Source: Picocystis sp. L7 (taxonomy: Eukaryota; Chlorophyta; Picocystophyceae; Picocystales; Picocystaceae). Taken from it: a stretch of 64,000 nt of DNA. The stretch lies in the NCBI GenBank assembly GCA_020975725.1, contig QXJR01000008.1, positions 1 through 64,000 on the forward strand, read 5' to 3'. This document shows, piece after piece, positions 1-10,233 of this stretch. The position numbers and the translations under genes are program-made. The notes below the pieces were generated by a model. The model was not told where the DNA came from. It was given only the letters and a program-made list of their open reading frames with translations, and did no database searches. Within the stretch, counting starts at the first letter, position 1. Every line of letters begins with the position of its first letter.

Positions 1-2
1 AC

Positions 3-101
3 ACACTTGTCAACTTGCTCAACGAGGTGACGTCCGCGGTGCACCACCAGCAGAGAACGCGCACCATCAGCACGCCGGAAGAGGCGTGGAAGAGGTCGTG
101 A
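3..101 (+). CDS. Possible C-terminal end of a gene cut by the window edge
   Basis: The frame beginning at base 3 is open for 32 codons and stops at 99-101. The peptide (TLVNLLNEVTSAVHHQQRTR, then TISTPEEAWKRS) has the look of a helical protein tail rather than random GC-rich translation. No family is recognised, the start lies outside the window, and the piece is short enough to be chance. Confidence 0.25.
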   Translation, partial: TLVNLLNEVTSAVHHQQRTRTISTPEEAWKRS

Positions 102-741
102 ACAAGTCCTCCCTCCGGAAGAAGGGGAGTGGAAAAAGCGTTGGTTGTCCGTGAGAGGACCCAACGAAAAGGAAGGGTGTCTTCCCTCCACGTGGAGAGT
201 CGAGGGTCCCAAGTGCCCACCGTGTGTCCAACGTCCTCCACGGACGCTTTGTAACACAACCCGGCAGCGGTTCACTGTGGTACCCTATCTCCATGGGGCG
301 GCTGGTGGTCACGTGGCCCTGTCGCCCTCATCGAACGGTTGCACGATAGGCACGCACGTGACCCTTATCCCCAAGGTGCTTCCCCACGCTTTGATCAACC
401 TCGGAACATTCGGGGGGATCTTGCCCCCCCCTCTGCCCGAGTCTCCTAGGATTGCCACGAACTGAGCCCGGGCTTCATCGGGCTCGGCTTGGGTCTATGT
501 GGACGGCTGGTATTGGGGAGATCCCTTGTACCCTTCGACCGGGGTACGAAGGGCTGTTGCACGATAGGAGAATGCGTCCGTGAGGGTACATGTGACTTCC
601 GCGAAGGGTCCTTCTTTAGGAGGCTTCGTAGGCACTTTCGAGCGACTTTGGCGCCTTTCTCATGCACGTGAGCCTCATCCGAGCGCTGTAGGAGGCGCGG
701 ACGTAACGTGGAACCACGTCCTTGAAAGTCAAAAGAGTCTA
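102..741. other. Non-coding stretch, nothing recognised
   Basis: No supported gene. A short string, gttgcacgatagg, occurs twice (about 338-350 and 556-568) with loosely similar sequence after it, which is too little to call a repeat family. Open frames here lack protein character. Confidence 0.4.
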
Positions 742-1130
742 TGTTACTTCAAGTGAGGGCCCTACTAGTGGCCTCTCATGGAATGGGGATCGAGGGGCGG
801 TTACTCGCAGCCGTTGGGGCTCTTGCGCCCTCACGTCTCCCTCAGGTGGTCCCCGATTGGTTCCCCTGTTGGTCTTATCTGCTTGCACGCCCGCTGATTG
901 GTCGGATTCACCTCACGAAAGATTCGCCTTGGTTCTCCTCGATCCGTTTCCAATCAGCAGGGTCTGCATACCGGGTCAACCCAGGGTCAGTCGACCGTCC
1001 CTCCGGGTTCTCCGGTCGGGTATCCCTTATGACAGGGAACCCGATTCCCCCGGGGGCAACTCGACTCCCCTTACGTTGCTCGTCCCATTCCGAGGTAAAG
1101 ACTGCAAATTGTAACATGGTATCCTAGGGG
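742..1130 (+). mobile_element. Candidate LTR (742-1116) followed by primer-binding site (1117-1130)
   Basis: A 375-bp block starts with TGTTAC and ends with GTAACA, a perfect 6-bp inverted repeat with the canonical TG...CA ends. It is followed directly by TGGTATCCTAGGGG, whose first seven bases (TGGTATC) match the start of primer-binding sites of many Ty1/Copia-type elements. Read as a tRNA 3' end, the site would give an A73 and a U72, as in initiator tRNA-Met. No partner LTR and no gag or pol similarity was recognised downstream, so this would be an old, partial fossil. Age cannot be judged without the second LTR. Family assignment is inference. Confidence 0.35.
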
Positions 1131-3190
1131 CCATCCAAAACCGAGGGTGGCTTAGTATCTGGCCTCCTTCGCAAGAGGTGGCCCTTGCCTTATGCTACAA
1201 GGCTTCCCATCATCCGCCTTCCCAGGTCCTGAGTCGCACTCATCCAGTTGGGGAGGGGTTACCCGTCCTGCACATAGCCTAATATCCAGCGATTCACGGC
1301 AAGCTCCAAGCTCGCTTGTCTAAGCTACCGTTTGAGAGCGATCATTGTCAAACATCGGGTCCGATCGTAGGGGTGATCCCGCCCTGTGTAGCACGCGGTT
1401 TATAGAAAGCAATAGGTTCCCTAGAATTCGACAACAATTCTCTAATCCATGTTGTTGGACAAGAGGCCGCATCTCCTACTAAGCCTTTGCCTTGTCCCGG
1501 AACTTCCGATAGTACAAAGCTTCGTGAAAACCGTTGAGTGTCTCGTCGAGGTTTGCGCGCTACCACGAGGGCGAAGGGTCATGTTCGGGTGCTCCCGTCA
1601 ATGCACGCTTTTGGACCTCTGAAGGGCGCCTTGGCGCTCTACCCTTAGATTGGCAAAGTAAACAGCCTGGCCCTTGCCGTGTGGTCTAGTACCTAGTGAG
1701 TCGGGTGGCTAGGTGGTGCAATCGAGCTTCTTTTGGCTGCATATATTTGTACCGACGGGGAATGCGCCATGCAGAAAGGATGCAACCCGTGGCGCTTGGG
1801 ACACTGCCCACAAGCACATGTTCCCCTATCGTGGCAACAAGAACCGTTCATTTCAGCGCAAGCCATTGCTACATACCCTTTGCAGCTTGGAAAACAGCAG
1901 CGTTTGTGGGTGCCCGCCTGGTGCCCCCTCCCAATGGAAGTGGATCGTGTTGTTTTGCATTGCAAGAACGAGGCGTGTCTTGACATGTCTCGTTGTTGCA
2001 TGAGGGTTGACGTTCTCGAGGGGTTCGGGAGTAGCATGCAAAAGCCTGAAGAATCGACAAGTGAGCAGATGGGAAAGATGAAAGTATCATGAGGGAGGAC
2101 GGCTGGAAGTGGGCACCTCCTTCTGTGTCGGTGGCCACGTGCGCCGAGGCGGCTCTCCTCAAAGATCCGGAGGCGCCTGGCGATGATAGGTGTATTCGGA
2201 GTTCAAGGCAAACGGAACAAAGTAGCTCGAATGGGGATGCAGAATGTATCCCTTTCCATGGCGAGTGGATGTTCCCAAAGGATGGAGGAGGGATCCATCA
2301 GGCAAACTGCGAGCTTTTCCATCCAGCTCTCCACCAAATCCATGAATGCGCATGTGGGGGACGCTCGAGCAGGTGTTGGCACATAAAGAGTTGCAGCCGC
2401 TGCTCAAGGGCGCAAGAACTTTCCGCCATGGGTTTGCAACAGGAATCGAATCGTTTCGGTGCCATGCCTGTGGGTCCAGAGACCCCACAAGCATCCACCG
2501 CATGTAGGGCACCTGCCTCATCCGAAGAGGCAAGCCCCATCGAACGAGCTCGTCTACCCAGCAAATGCGAGGGAGACTCTGCAACGTCTCGAACGCTGTC
2601 TGTGGAGCCTCCGCGGCCTTCTGCCGTCTGTACGGACACAGGATGAAGAGCACTTTACGATCGCAGGCCTCCTTAAAAGAGCGTCAGATTGCGGAAGTGC
2701 CGCCCTGGCTGCCAAGGCATACGAATTCAGTCTCCTTCCCCGCCGGAGAGCCAAGCATGGCTGTTGCTAGGAGCAGCACCACAGTACGCTTTTCGAATTC
2801 CGGTATGCGAATCCGCTGTCCCCTGTCTAGAGTTGGGGAGGAGGAGCCGCGCACGAAGGCTGCAAAGAGCCTCGGTTCCGAACTGTAGTTGCCAAACAAG
2901 GAGAAAGCAGATGCAGGAGGATCGCTCGCGCGGTCAGCACTCTCTGATGCGGTCCACAATCGCTAGAACGCCGCATCAGTCGTCGTGGCCTTTGTCCCTA
3001 CCCCCCCAGTAGGATAGGCAACCTTTGCGGTGGGACGAGAGGCATTTTCAGGAGAACAAGGGCCTCCTCAGCTCTCCTTGCTAGATGCTTGCCCGCCTTC
3101 CCATGAAAATGCCAGACTTCTTGCGCGCCGTTGGCACCTGAATTACGCGAAGGGGTGCGTTCGTGGATCCAGTGCGAACAACCCCGCTGG
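1131..3190. other. Gene-poor stretch downstream of the LTR candidate
   Basis: No supported gene. Several frames are open for 100-185 codons on both strands between about 1700 and 2960, but they overlap each other, lack recognisable domains and mostly lack ATG starts. The region may be remains of a mobile element, an unannotated pseudogene or ordinary spacer. The 3' flank of the EFR3 gene (stop at 3191) lies at its right end. Confidence 0.35.
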
Positions 3191-5401
3191 TCAGGACAAG
3201 CCGATGTGCAGTGCTTCTTGGTACGTGGCGAAGGAACGGCTGCAATCTGCAACCAGAGTGTTGAAAGGTGCGATCTCCATGTCCGCGAGGGAACGTTCAT
3301 CCCACATTTGGGATGTGTCCTCGAACTCATCCCCTTCTGTGCTGGAGGTTGCCTCGTGCTCCTCCACCTCCGCGGGTGGCAGGGCTAGGTCGGGGACGCC
3401 TTCCTCGCGGGACCACGAGAACGTTGCAGCTTGTTCCAGGATCTGCCTCAGGTGAGGCTTGACCGCCAAGGAACGTGGAGGAACGAAACGGCAAAAACCG
3501 TCATCCGGCGAAGCCTGCAGGCCCCAGAACACAGCAGGCATCTCCGTGGGCATCGTTCGAGCTACCTCCTGCATCTGTTGCAGTGCCCCATCTTCCGTCG
3601 TCGCACGTTCGTTGTCCGGGCCTTCGACCGCTGGGCCGTCCATGGCCCCTTCCTTCCCACGCAGTGCGCTCCGCAACGGCTGGAGCTCCTCTTCCAATCT
3701 CGCGGACGCACGGTGAACTTCGATCAAGTGGGAGAGCATGTCCGTGGCCACCTTCAACAGGCAAGCCGACTTCAAGTGGCCGTGTTTCATGTCCTGCAGA
3801 TCTCGAGTGTAGGGTTCCAAAGCATACTTCCACAGCCCCGAAGCCAGGGTCACGCTTTGCAGCGAATCGCCATGCTCGGGCTTGAGGACCAGTGTACGGT
3901 GGAGCTCCCCCAAGCTCGATAGGCCGGGATTGTGGGCGTCTTCGTCTGTGGCCACTTGCCAGAAAGTGGAGTTCAACAGGTTCCACTGCGCAAGCTTCAG
4001 GGACGGATATACACGGTAGCATTGCTCGAGGAGCTCTCGGCTTTTCTCGTGCGCAGGCCCTGTGGTGGAAAAGAAAGTCTGCAGCAGCGAACGGAATAGC
4101 GCGCGCGGAAAAGCCTTGCCGACGGAACGAGGTTCCAGGACGGTAGCGATGCGCTGCAGGCACATCAACACGTTGAGCCTTTCCGGGTCGACCGGCGGCA
4201 GAGTATACAGGAGGGATGCCATGGTATCTGCCAACGAAACCTCCGGTCCCGCGCAGGAGGCCAGCTTCTCCACGCTGCGTAGCATTTGATCCCTCAGGCT
4301 CAGCTGAACCTCATCGCGGTGTTCTGTGCTGGGCAGGCGGGGCGCGATTCCTTTCACGTACAGGATCAAGGCCGAAACCGGCCGGGCGTCCATCTGTCTC
4401 TGGGAGAGGTCGAGCACCATGTCCAAGTACGCCGGCTTTCGATCCGGGGGTAGGAGCTTGGATTCCAGGTGCTGCAGGAGGATCCTTACCAGGACGAGGG
4501 CCTGGTTGCGGTCGTCGTTCCTGGTCGCGATCCCGCGCAAGCAGGGGAAGGCCAGTCCTCCTTGGGCCCACAGTTTCTTCTCGTCGAAGTGCTTCAGCAT
4601 GGCGTGGAACACCCGGGTGGCACCGAAAGCGTTCCCGGCCAGTCCTTCCAGTCTGCCGAAGACCCCCCAAGCGATGCTGGACAGGGGGAGCTGGAGCAGT
4701 TGGGCGAGGGTGCGTTGGTCCGCGTTCCATTCTTCTGGACCGTTCGCCAACGCCTCCGGGTCGAGCGCGTCCATGGTGATTTGAACGATGATTTCGAAGC
4801 TCGGGAAGTAGTGGAACGTTTCTCCGATGATGCGCACGACTTCTCCCGCGCACAGGAGCGCCCCCTTCTGCTTGTTGAGCGTGGGTTCGTCGCTTTCCGT
4901 CCTCCTGGCGTGTCGGAACACGTCTTCGAAGTACTTTTCCAGCGCGGTCCATTGCGAGGCATCGTGCAGGGCCCTGAGGAAGACGAAGAGGAGCTGCAGC
5001 CCTTGGAAGTCCATCCTGGCCTCGGAGTGTTCGGACACGAGCAGTCCGATCACGCGGTGGATTTCCGTGGCCATCACGGTGATGGGACAGGGTCGCACGT
5101 CTCTCAGCATGGCTTCGAAGCAACGCACCACCACGTGCACGAGATGCACCTTTCTCCGTCTGGCGTAGGCGACGGCTCTTCTCATGAGCCTCCTGGCGAT
5201 CTTGGGGATGCGATGTGGGTTTTTCTCCGCGTATTCGGTGAGCTTGCGTATCTTTCCCAGCATGGGTCTGGGCAGTTCGTCGTCCAGCACTTGGGTGTTG
5301 GGATCCGTCTTGGCATCGAACACGTCTTTGACGTATTGGTTGTATCGCTTCACCGGCACCCTGGAGCTCGCCGCGGTTCCGAAGCAGCTGCATCGCACCA
5401 T
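3191..5401 (-). CDS. EFR3-like plasma-membrane scaffold for PI 4-kinase III alpha
   Basis: A 736-residue helical-repeat protein. The start is set at MVRCSCFG because EFR3 proteins begin with a short Cys-rich stretch (palmitoylated in animals and yeast), followed as here by a conserved block about YNQYVKDVF, LGKIRKLTEYAEKNPHRIPK and IARRLMRR. The frame is open for 76 more codons upstream, but that part is compositionally biased promoter DNA. EFR3 proteins anchor the TTC7/FAM126 (YPP1) complex and PI4KIIIa at the plasma membrane to make PI4P. The body (residues about 20-620) is ARM/HEAT-like; the C-terminal 100 residues are acidic and less conserved. It is divergent from the ZNG1 gene. Family assignment rests mostly on the N-terminal 120 residues; the far C-terminus is not diagnostic. 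Confidence 0.72.
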   Translation of the reverse strand: MVRCSCFGTAASSRVPVKRYNQYVKDVFDAKTDPNTQVLDDELPRPMLGKIRKLTEYAEKNPHRIPKIARRLMRRAVAYARRRKVHLVHVVVRCFEAMLRDVRPCPITVMATEIHRVIGLLVSEHSEARMDFQGLQLLFVFLRALHDASQWTALEKYFEDVFRHARRTESDEPTLNKQKGALLCAGEVVRIIGETFHYFPSFEIIVQITMDALDPEALANGPEEWNADQRTLAQLLQLPLSSIAWGVFGRLEGLAGNAFGATRVFHAMLKHFDEKKLWAQGGLAFPCLRGIATRNDDRNQALVLVRILLQHLESKLLPPDRKPAYLDMVLDLSQRQMDARPVSALILYVKGIAPRLPSTEHRDEVQLSLRDQMLRSVEKLASCAGPEVSLADTMASLLYTLPPVDPERLNVLMCLQRIATVLEPRSVGKAFPRALFRSLLQTFFSTTGPAHEKSRELLEQCYRVYPSLKLAQWNLLNSTFWQVATDEDAHNPGLSSLGELHRTLVLKPEHGDSLQSVTLASGLWKYALEPYTRDLQDMKHGHLKSACLLKVATDMLSHLIEVHRASARLEEELQPLRSALRGKEGAMDGPAVEGPDNERATTEDGALQQMQEVARTMPTEMPAVFWGLQASPDDGFCRFVPPRSLAVKPHLRQILEQAATFSWSREEGVPDLALPPAEVEEHEATSSTEGDEFEDTSQMWDERSLADMEIAPFNTLVADCSRSFATYQEALHIGLS

Positions 5402-5862
5402 CTGGGTTCGTTTCCCCTCCCTTTTGTTCCTCGTGTTCGCCTGGGTGGGCTGTGTGGGGGTGTGGTTCGATCCATCCCCTCGATCCGTTCGGGGGATGCC
5501 CCTACTCCCCTCGTCCTGCAAGGGGTCCCTGGTTGTTCCTCCCTGGCCCTGGCCTTCCTCCCTCCTCCCGTGGGTGGGGTGGGTGGATCCCCCGTTCGGG
5601 TTGGATCCCTTTGTCTTCATTCCCTCCATTCATTCCCTCCATTCCCCATTCATTCCCTCCATTCATTCCCCCCTTCATTCCCCAATCATTCCCTCCATTC
5701 ATTCCCTCCATTCCCCCATTCCCATGGAAGGACAGGACGGGACGGGACGGGAAGGGGAGAAGAAGAAGGGGGGGGGTGAAGGAGGGAACATCCACCTTCC
5801 ACCCACGGTTCAAGGGGTGGGGAACCTTTCCCCACGTGTCGATCCATGCACCGATCGAGGCG
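5402..5862. promoter_or_regulatory. Divergent promoter region of EFR3 and ZNG1 genes
   Basis: This 461-bp space between two divergent starts must hold both promoters. It contains a pyrimidine-rich repeat block at 5618-5722 and palindromic sites such as GGATCC and CGATCC. No TATA box is evident. Confidence 0.45.
5618..5722. repeat. CATTCCCTC-type tandem repeat
   Basis: Imperfect tandem copies of a unit resembling cattccctccatt, with variant spacers. All of it is pyrimidine-rich on the plus strand. It lies in the middle of the EFR3/ZNG1 divergent gap and keeps both strands open, creating false N-terminal extensions in neighbouring frames. Confidence 0.8.
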
Positions 5863-7035
5863 ATGGACGCAGAAGAACGGGACGAGGATGGACCCCCTCA
5901 AGCCGTGCCTCTGGACACCACCGAAGGAAGAGGAGAAGGAAGGGAACGAACGGGAACGAAACGATGGAGTGCGAACGAAAGGAACGAGACGGAGAACACG
6001 GACGAACCGATCGAAACCCAAGCACGGACCTCGTGGAAGGGTGCGGTGCCGGTGACCTTGGTGACGGGATTCTTGGGTGCAGGAAAGACAACCCTCCTGC
6101 ACAACCTGCTCACCAGTCCGAGAGGAAAGAACATGGCGGTACTGGTCAACGAAATCGGACAAGAACTGGGCGTGGAAGAAGACATCGTGCGCGAAAGGGC
6201 CATCGGGACCGGAACCGCCATCCAGCGGTGGATCGAGCTGGGGAACGGTTGCATCTGCTGCAGCGTCAAAGGGAACTTCGTGCAGGCGTTGGAGATGCTC
6301 CTCGAGACCGATCCGCAGCTCCAATGCATCGTGGTGGAAACCACCGGCATGGCGAATCCAGGACCGGTGGCCACCGCACTCTGGACCGACGAAGAGCTCG
6401 AAGCGGGCGTGTCCCTGGACAGCATCGTCACCCTCGTGGACGCCAAGAACCTCCTCCATCAGTTGGAAGAATGCAAGTCAGAGGCCGAATCCCAGATCGC
6501 CTTTGCGGACGTCCTGATCGTCAACAAGGTGGATCTCGTGGACCTCCGCGCACTGGAACGCGTGAGGAAGACGCTTCGTACCATCAACCGCAGGGCCGTC
6601 CTCTTCGAGACCGTAAGGAGCCAACTGTCGATCGAACACGTCCTGGATCGACGCGAGTACGCGATGAAGGACGACGGATCCTTCGACGCCAAGTGGAAGG
6701 TCACGTCCGGCGACGACGAAGCGGTGCACACGGAATCCGTGAGGACGGTGGGCGTGTCGCTGGCACCGCCCGTGGATTTGGAAAAGGTGCGCACGTTCTT
6801 GGACGAGCTGCTGTGGGAAGAAGAACGTTCCCAACACGTCTATCGCATGAAAGCGATCCTGAACGTCCAGGGAAGCACACGCAGATACGTCCTCCAGGCC
6901 GTGCGCGAACTGTACGACATCGTCGAAGGTAGACCGTGGAACGAGGACGAGGCACGCGAGAGTCGCATGGTCGTCATCGGTCGAACCCTGGACCCTACGG
7001 ACCTGGAGCAACGCTTTCGAAAGTGCGCGGCGTGA
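5863..7035 (+). CDS. CobW/COG0523 GTPase, ZNG1 (CBWD)-type zinc chaperone
   Basis: A 390-residue protein with the G3E-family layout: Walker A GFLGAGKT (about 69-76), metal-binding CICC (130-133) in GNGCICCSV, switch/Walker B-like ETTG (159-162), NKVD (221-224), and a CobW C-terminal domain from about residue 290. COG0523 proteins use GTP to deliver metal; the eukaryotic ZNG1 subgroup hands zinc to methionine aminopeptidase 1. The ATG at 5863 is chosen because the longer frame runs into the upstream repeat. The first 58 residues are charged and variable, with no clear targeting peptide. Convergent with the DDX56 gene, 147 bp away. The client cannot be told from sequence. Confidence 0.9.
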   Translation: MDAEERDEDGPPQAVPLDTTEGRGEGRERTGTKRWSANERNETENTDEPIETQARTSWKGAVPVTLVTGFLGAGKTTLLHNLLTSPRGKNMAVLVNEIGQELGVEEDIVRERAIGTGTAIQRWIELGNGCICCSVKGNFVQALEMLLETDPQLQCIVVETTGMANPGPVATALWTDEELEAGVSLDSIVTLVDAKNLLHQLEECKSEAESQIAFADVLIVNKVDLVDLRALERVRKTLRTINRRAVLFETVRSQLSIEHVLDRREYAMKDDGSFDAKWKVTSGDDEAVHTESVRTVGVSLAPPVDLEKVRTFLDELLWEEERSQHVYRMKAILNVQGSTRRYVLQAVRELYDIVEGRPWNEDEARESRMVVIGRTLDPTDLEQRFRKCAA

Positions 7036-7182
7036 TCCCTCGCACACACACCTCGCGGTACGACCGAGCCCAGGAACGCGTGTGGATCGCGTTTATTGCA
7101 ACAGCAGGCGAAGGTCGACGTCCATTTTCCCGACAGGTGCGTGACGTGTCGACCCTTTCCCTTGCGATCCGATCGTGTAAGC

Positions 7183-8955
7183 CTACCTGCTGCGCCGTTT
7201 ATTCTTCCGAACGTTGCCCTTGGTGCGGATGAGCTTTCGGTTGGACCAGAGCTTCGAACCAAACACGCTCTTTTCCATGGGGGTGAGCTCGTCGTCTTCC
7301 TTGCTGTGACCAAGCTTGGAGGCCGGCAGGAAAGCCGCGGCCTTCAGGGGATCCTGCCCCTTGACTCTGCGACCGGAGGACTCCTGCTTTCGCTTCTTCG
7401 ACAGGTCCGATACCGCGGCCAATGTCTTCGAATCCCTCATGTAATTGGGCACGTTTTTCAGGTGCGCCAACCCTGGGGCCTTCTGCAGCGTCTTGTCGTG
7501 CTTGAGCAGGGCGAGGTCCTTCGGATTGTCTTCGAAATGAGACTGCAGGCGTTCCGAGTTGAGAAGCTCCATGCGGATTTCCTTGGCCCTGGCCTCCTTG
7601 ATGGCATTGCGAGTGATCCTGCGCGCCACGTCCTCGCCGCGGTACCGAAAGGCTTCCACTTGCGCTTTGGTCAATCCCTCCAACGGTTGGATGCAGCGTT
7701 CTTTCTGCTCCCCGCGGAGGTGCTGGTCCACCGTGTCCATGAAGGCCGCCTCCTCTTCGGCACAGAGCGTGACGCACGCGCCGGTTTTGCCCGCCCGTCC
7801 CGTCCTCCCTGCTCGATGGACGTAGCTGTTCACGTCCTCTGGCACGTCAAAATTGAGGACGGTTCGCACCCCTCGAAAATCGATGCCCCTGACCACGCCG
7901 TACTCCCCGTCCTGCAAACCCCGCTTCCGCTTCGACGCGATGGTGCCCCCTCCCTTGCCATGGGCCGTGCCTTTCGCCGAAGTGCTGTCGGTCGCGATCA
8001 AGTGGTCGAAGAGGCCCTTGTTGAATTCCTGCAAGATGTGCTGTCTGGAATTGAGCGGGAGCTCCGCGTTCAGCACGGCGCTCCTCACCCCGAAGTTTTC
8101 GAGGAAGAGCTTGATCTTGTATCCCGTGTTGATGCTGTTGACGAAGATGAGGGTTTTCTTCGCCACCAGTCCCATCTTGAGGGCCACGGCCACGCAGAGC
8201 AGCTTGTCTTTGCCTTGGCATGCAACCACGAAATGTTCTACCGTTTCGGCCACGCCCGCTCGTCCGGCCTTCCCTCCCTTTTTGGATTGCACGTCGATGA
8301 CTTCTGGGTTGTGCAGCACGAGTTCTTTCAGCTGTTCCACGTCTTCGTTGAGCGTGGCGGACATGAGCAGGCACTGGCAGGACCTGGGCACGTTCGCCGT
8401 GACGGTACGCAGGTCCTCTCCGTACCCATACGAGAGCAGCAGGTCGGCTTCGTCGAGGACCAGGCTACGGAGTCGTTCCTGGAGCACCTGGGACGGCAGG
8501 ACGCCTTTCCTCACGCAGTCCGCAACGGTGGCCGGCGTGGAGACCACCATTTCTTCGACGGTGGCGAGTGCTGCTTTGGTGGCGGCTGAATTCCCTTTGG
8601 CGGCGAGGTTGGTGACGCCGAACGCGTTTCCGCACCGTGCGGCGATCCACCTGGCTTCGTCTGCGACTTGTTTGCAGAGTTCTTTGGTGGGCACGAGCAC
8701 GAGTGCTTTCCACCCCCTCCTCTCTTCGTCACGCATCAATTTGTGGATCATCGGCAGGAGATAGGCCAAGGTCTTCCCACCACCGGTGTCGGCTCGGACC
8801 AGCACGTCTTTCCCTTTCATGGCGGCAGGTACGGCGATTTCTTGCACTTGGGTGGGCTTGACGACTCCTTTCATCTTGTTCAAGGCTTGGAGGAGCTTCG
8901 AATCCAGTCCCAACGCTTCGAATCCCATCCTGTGGGTGGGTTCCTGCGCCTCCAT
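7183..8955 (-). CDS. DEAD-box RNA helicase, DDX56/Dbp9 type
   Basis: A 590-residue helicase with all core motifs: Q-motif PTQVQEIAVPA, Walker A ADTGGGKT (55-62), PTKELCKQV, DEAD (168-171), SAT (199-201), and HRAGRTGRAGKTG. The string LDEADLLLSYGYGEDL resembles the Dbp9/DDX56 subgroup, which acts in the nucleolus in 60S ribosome assembly. The usual motif I is AxTGSGKT; this protein has ADTGGGKT. The tail is strongly basic (NVRKNKRRSR), fitting nucleolar location. The plus strand has tttatt (AATAAA on the coding strand) at 7092-7097, about 90 bp past the stop. Confidence 0.92.
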   Translation of the reverse strand: MEAQEPTHRMGFEALGLDSKLLQALNKMKGVVKPTQVQEIAVPAAMKGKDVLVRADTGGGKTLAYLLPMIHKLMRDEERRGWKALVLVPTKELCKQVADEARWIAARCGNAFGVTNLAAKGNSAATKAALATVEEMVVSTPATVADCVRKGVLPSQVLQERLRSLVLDEADLLLSYGYGEDLRTVTANVPRSCQCLLMSATLNEDVEQLKELVLHNPEVIDVQSKKGGKAGRAGVAETVEHFVVACQGKDKLLCVAVALKMGLVAKKTLIFVNSINTGYKIKLFLENFGVRSAVLNAELPLNSRQHILQEFNKGLFDHLIATDSTSAKGTAHGKGGGTIASKRKRGLQDGEYGVVRGIDFRGVRTVLNFDVPEDVNSYVHRAGRTGRAGKTGACVTLCAEEEAAFMDTVDQHLRGEQKERCIQPLEGLTKAQVEAFRYRGEDVARRITRNAIKEARAKEIRMELLNSERLQSHFEDNPKDLALLKHDKTLQKAPGLAHLKNVPNYMRDSKTLAAVSDLSKKRKQESSGRRVKGQDPLKAAAFLPASKLGHSKEDDELTPMEKSVFGSKLWSNRKLIRTKGNVRKNKRRSR

Positions 8956-9609
8956 GGGCGTTCGTGGGCGTGGTTTCCTCGTCGATTCGCTCCTCCCCTC
9001 GAGGGGGATGGATGGCTCGGTCGATGCCCCTCAGCCATCCCCACCCCTTTCTCCTGGATCGCACCCAGCCAGGTTGGTCGGGTGGGAGGGAACCCTGGAA
9101 AGGGAAACGGGTGCCTATCGAAACCGGACCCGGCAGGTCCAACCAGGACTCGATGGATGGGATCCGGGACGGGTGAGAACCAGCCGGGATGGGGGATCCG
9201 TCCCACCCCCCACCGAACCCAAGGACACCCCCGATCGATCGATCCCACCATGAGACCCGATCCGTCCACAGACGTTTCCCAACAACATGGACGGAGAACC
9301 AAGAACCATACCCAAGGAAACGAAGGTGAACCCAGAGGTCGAACCCACGCCTTTCCGAAGGGAATGGAGGAAGGAGAACCGGTCGAACACCCCCTGGAAG
9401 AAGGTCGAGGTCCTCTTCTACCTCCTTCCTGGATCGGCGGCGAAAGGACGAAGGTGGACCCCTCCACACACCAACGAACGAGACCCAAGGCGACGTCGAC
9501 GAACTACCTGGCGGCAAACGATCCGTTCGATCAGCACGGACGGAGGCCAGACATCCAGACGGAATCGATTCGAAGGCGGAAAAGTGTATGCACAAACAAA
9601 AGAGGAGGA
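8956..9609. promoter_or_regulatory. Upstream region of DDX56 gene / 3' flank of MND1
   Basis: A 654-bp gap between two minus-strand genes, so it should hold the DDX56 promoter. It contains GATCGATCGATC around 9234-9245 and many palindromic GGATCC/CGATCG sites. No gene was recognised; overlapping open frames have the biased composition seen in other promoters of this window. Confidence 0.4.
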
Positions 9610-10233
9610 TCAAGAAAGGTAGTCCAGGTCCTCGGGAACCCCACACGCGCGAAAGTGCTTCGTCAGTTCTGCTTCGTTGCCCACGAACTTCTTGTTGCAC
9701 CAGCTCTCCACGTTCCAGATGTTGTCGGTCCAGCGATTGGCCGCGTTGCGAGCCTTCTGGGTGGCGTCCTTCAAAGCTTCGAACGTGGACGGATCGTCCT
9801 CCTTGTACTGCTGGAGCAGCCCCTTCAGTTCCTTGTTCTCCTTCTCGAGCTGTGCCAGGTGCCCCAATCGCTGAGTTCGTTCGTCGGACTCCTCCTTTCC
9901 TCGACAAGCCTCCTCCAGCTTGGATCCCAATTCTTCCTTCTTGCGAGCCAAGGATTCCGCTCTCGCTTCCAACTGTGTGCAGCGCATTTGCAGCTTGTTC
10001 CCGGCCTCGCTGGGGAGGCTCCAAAAGTAGTTGGACGTCCCGATCTTGTCCGAATTGACGAGGTCGTCGTCCACAAGGGATTGGAGGACGTCCTTGACGC
10101 TCTGGAGGGTGATTCCTTTGGCCACGCTGAGCTTCTCGATGTCTTTCAGTTGGTAGAAATCCGCCGTCTCGTGAAAGATGGACAGCATACGCTGCTGCTT
10201 CTCTTCCAGGGACAGGCCGCGCTTCTTCGACAT
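9610..10233 (-). CDS. MND1: MND1, meiotic recombination co-factor
   Basis: A 207-residue protein of the usual MND1 length. The N-terminal winged-helix part (MSKKRGLSLEEKQQRMLSIF, then KDIEKLSVAKGI) and the central coiled coil (residues about 75-145, rich in E, K, R and L) are typical, followed by the conserved RWTDNIW segment near residue 170. MND1 pairs with HOP2 and stimulates RAD51/DMC1 strand invasion in meiosis. The ATG at 10233 is used; six more codons are open upstream but begin with GTG. Its presence implies a meiotic cycle, though no partner gene is in the window. Divergent from the SAP-domain gene. Confidence 0.93.
   Translation of the reverse strand: MSKKRGLSLEEKQQRMLSIFHETADFYQLKDIEKLSVAKGITLQSVKDVLQSLVDDDLVNSDKIGTSNYFWSLPSEAGNKLQMRCTQLEARAESLARKKEELGSKLEEACRGKEESDERTQRLGHLAQLEKENKELKGLLQQYKEDDPSTFEALKDATQKARNAANRWTDNIWNVESWCNKKFVGNEAELTKHFRACGVPEDLDYLS

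Noticed and set aside
337-568. Two copies of gttcacgatagg-like sequence (gttgcacgatagg)
   Set aside because: Only 13 bases are shared with loosely similar flanks; too weak to define a repeat or element end.
2159-2959. Largely open minus-strand frame with some protein-like runs
   Set aside because: No ATG start, no recognised family, and equally open plus-strand frames overlap; not enough to call a gene.
5402-5629. 76-residue N-terminal extension of the EFR3-like protein
   Set aside because: Gly/Thr/Arg-rich translation of promoter DNA; the family starts at the Cys-rich MVRCSCFG.
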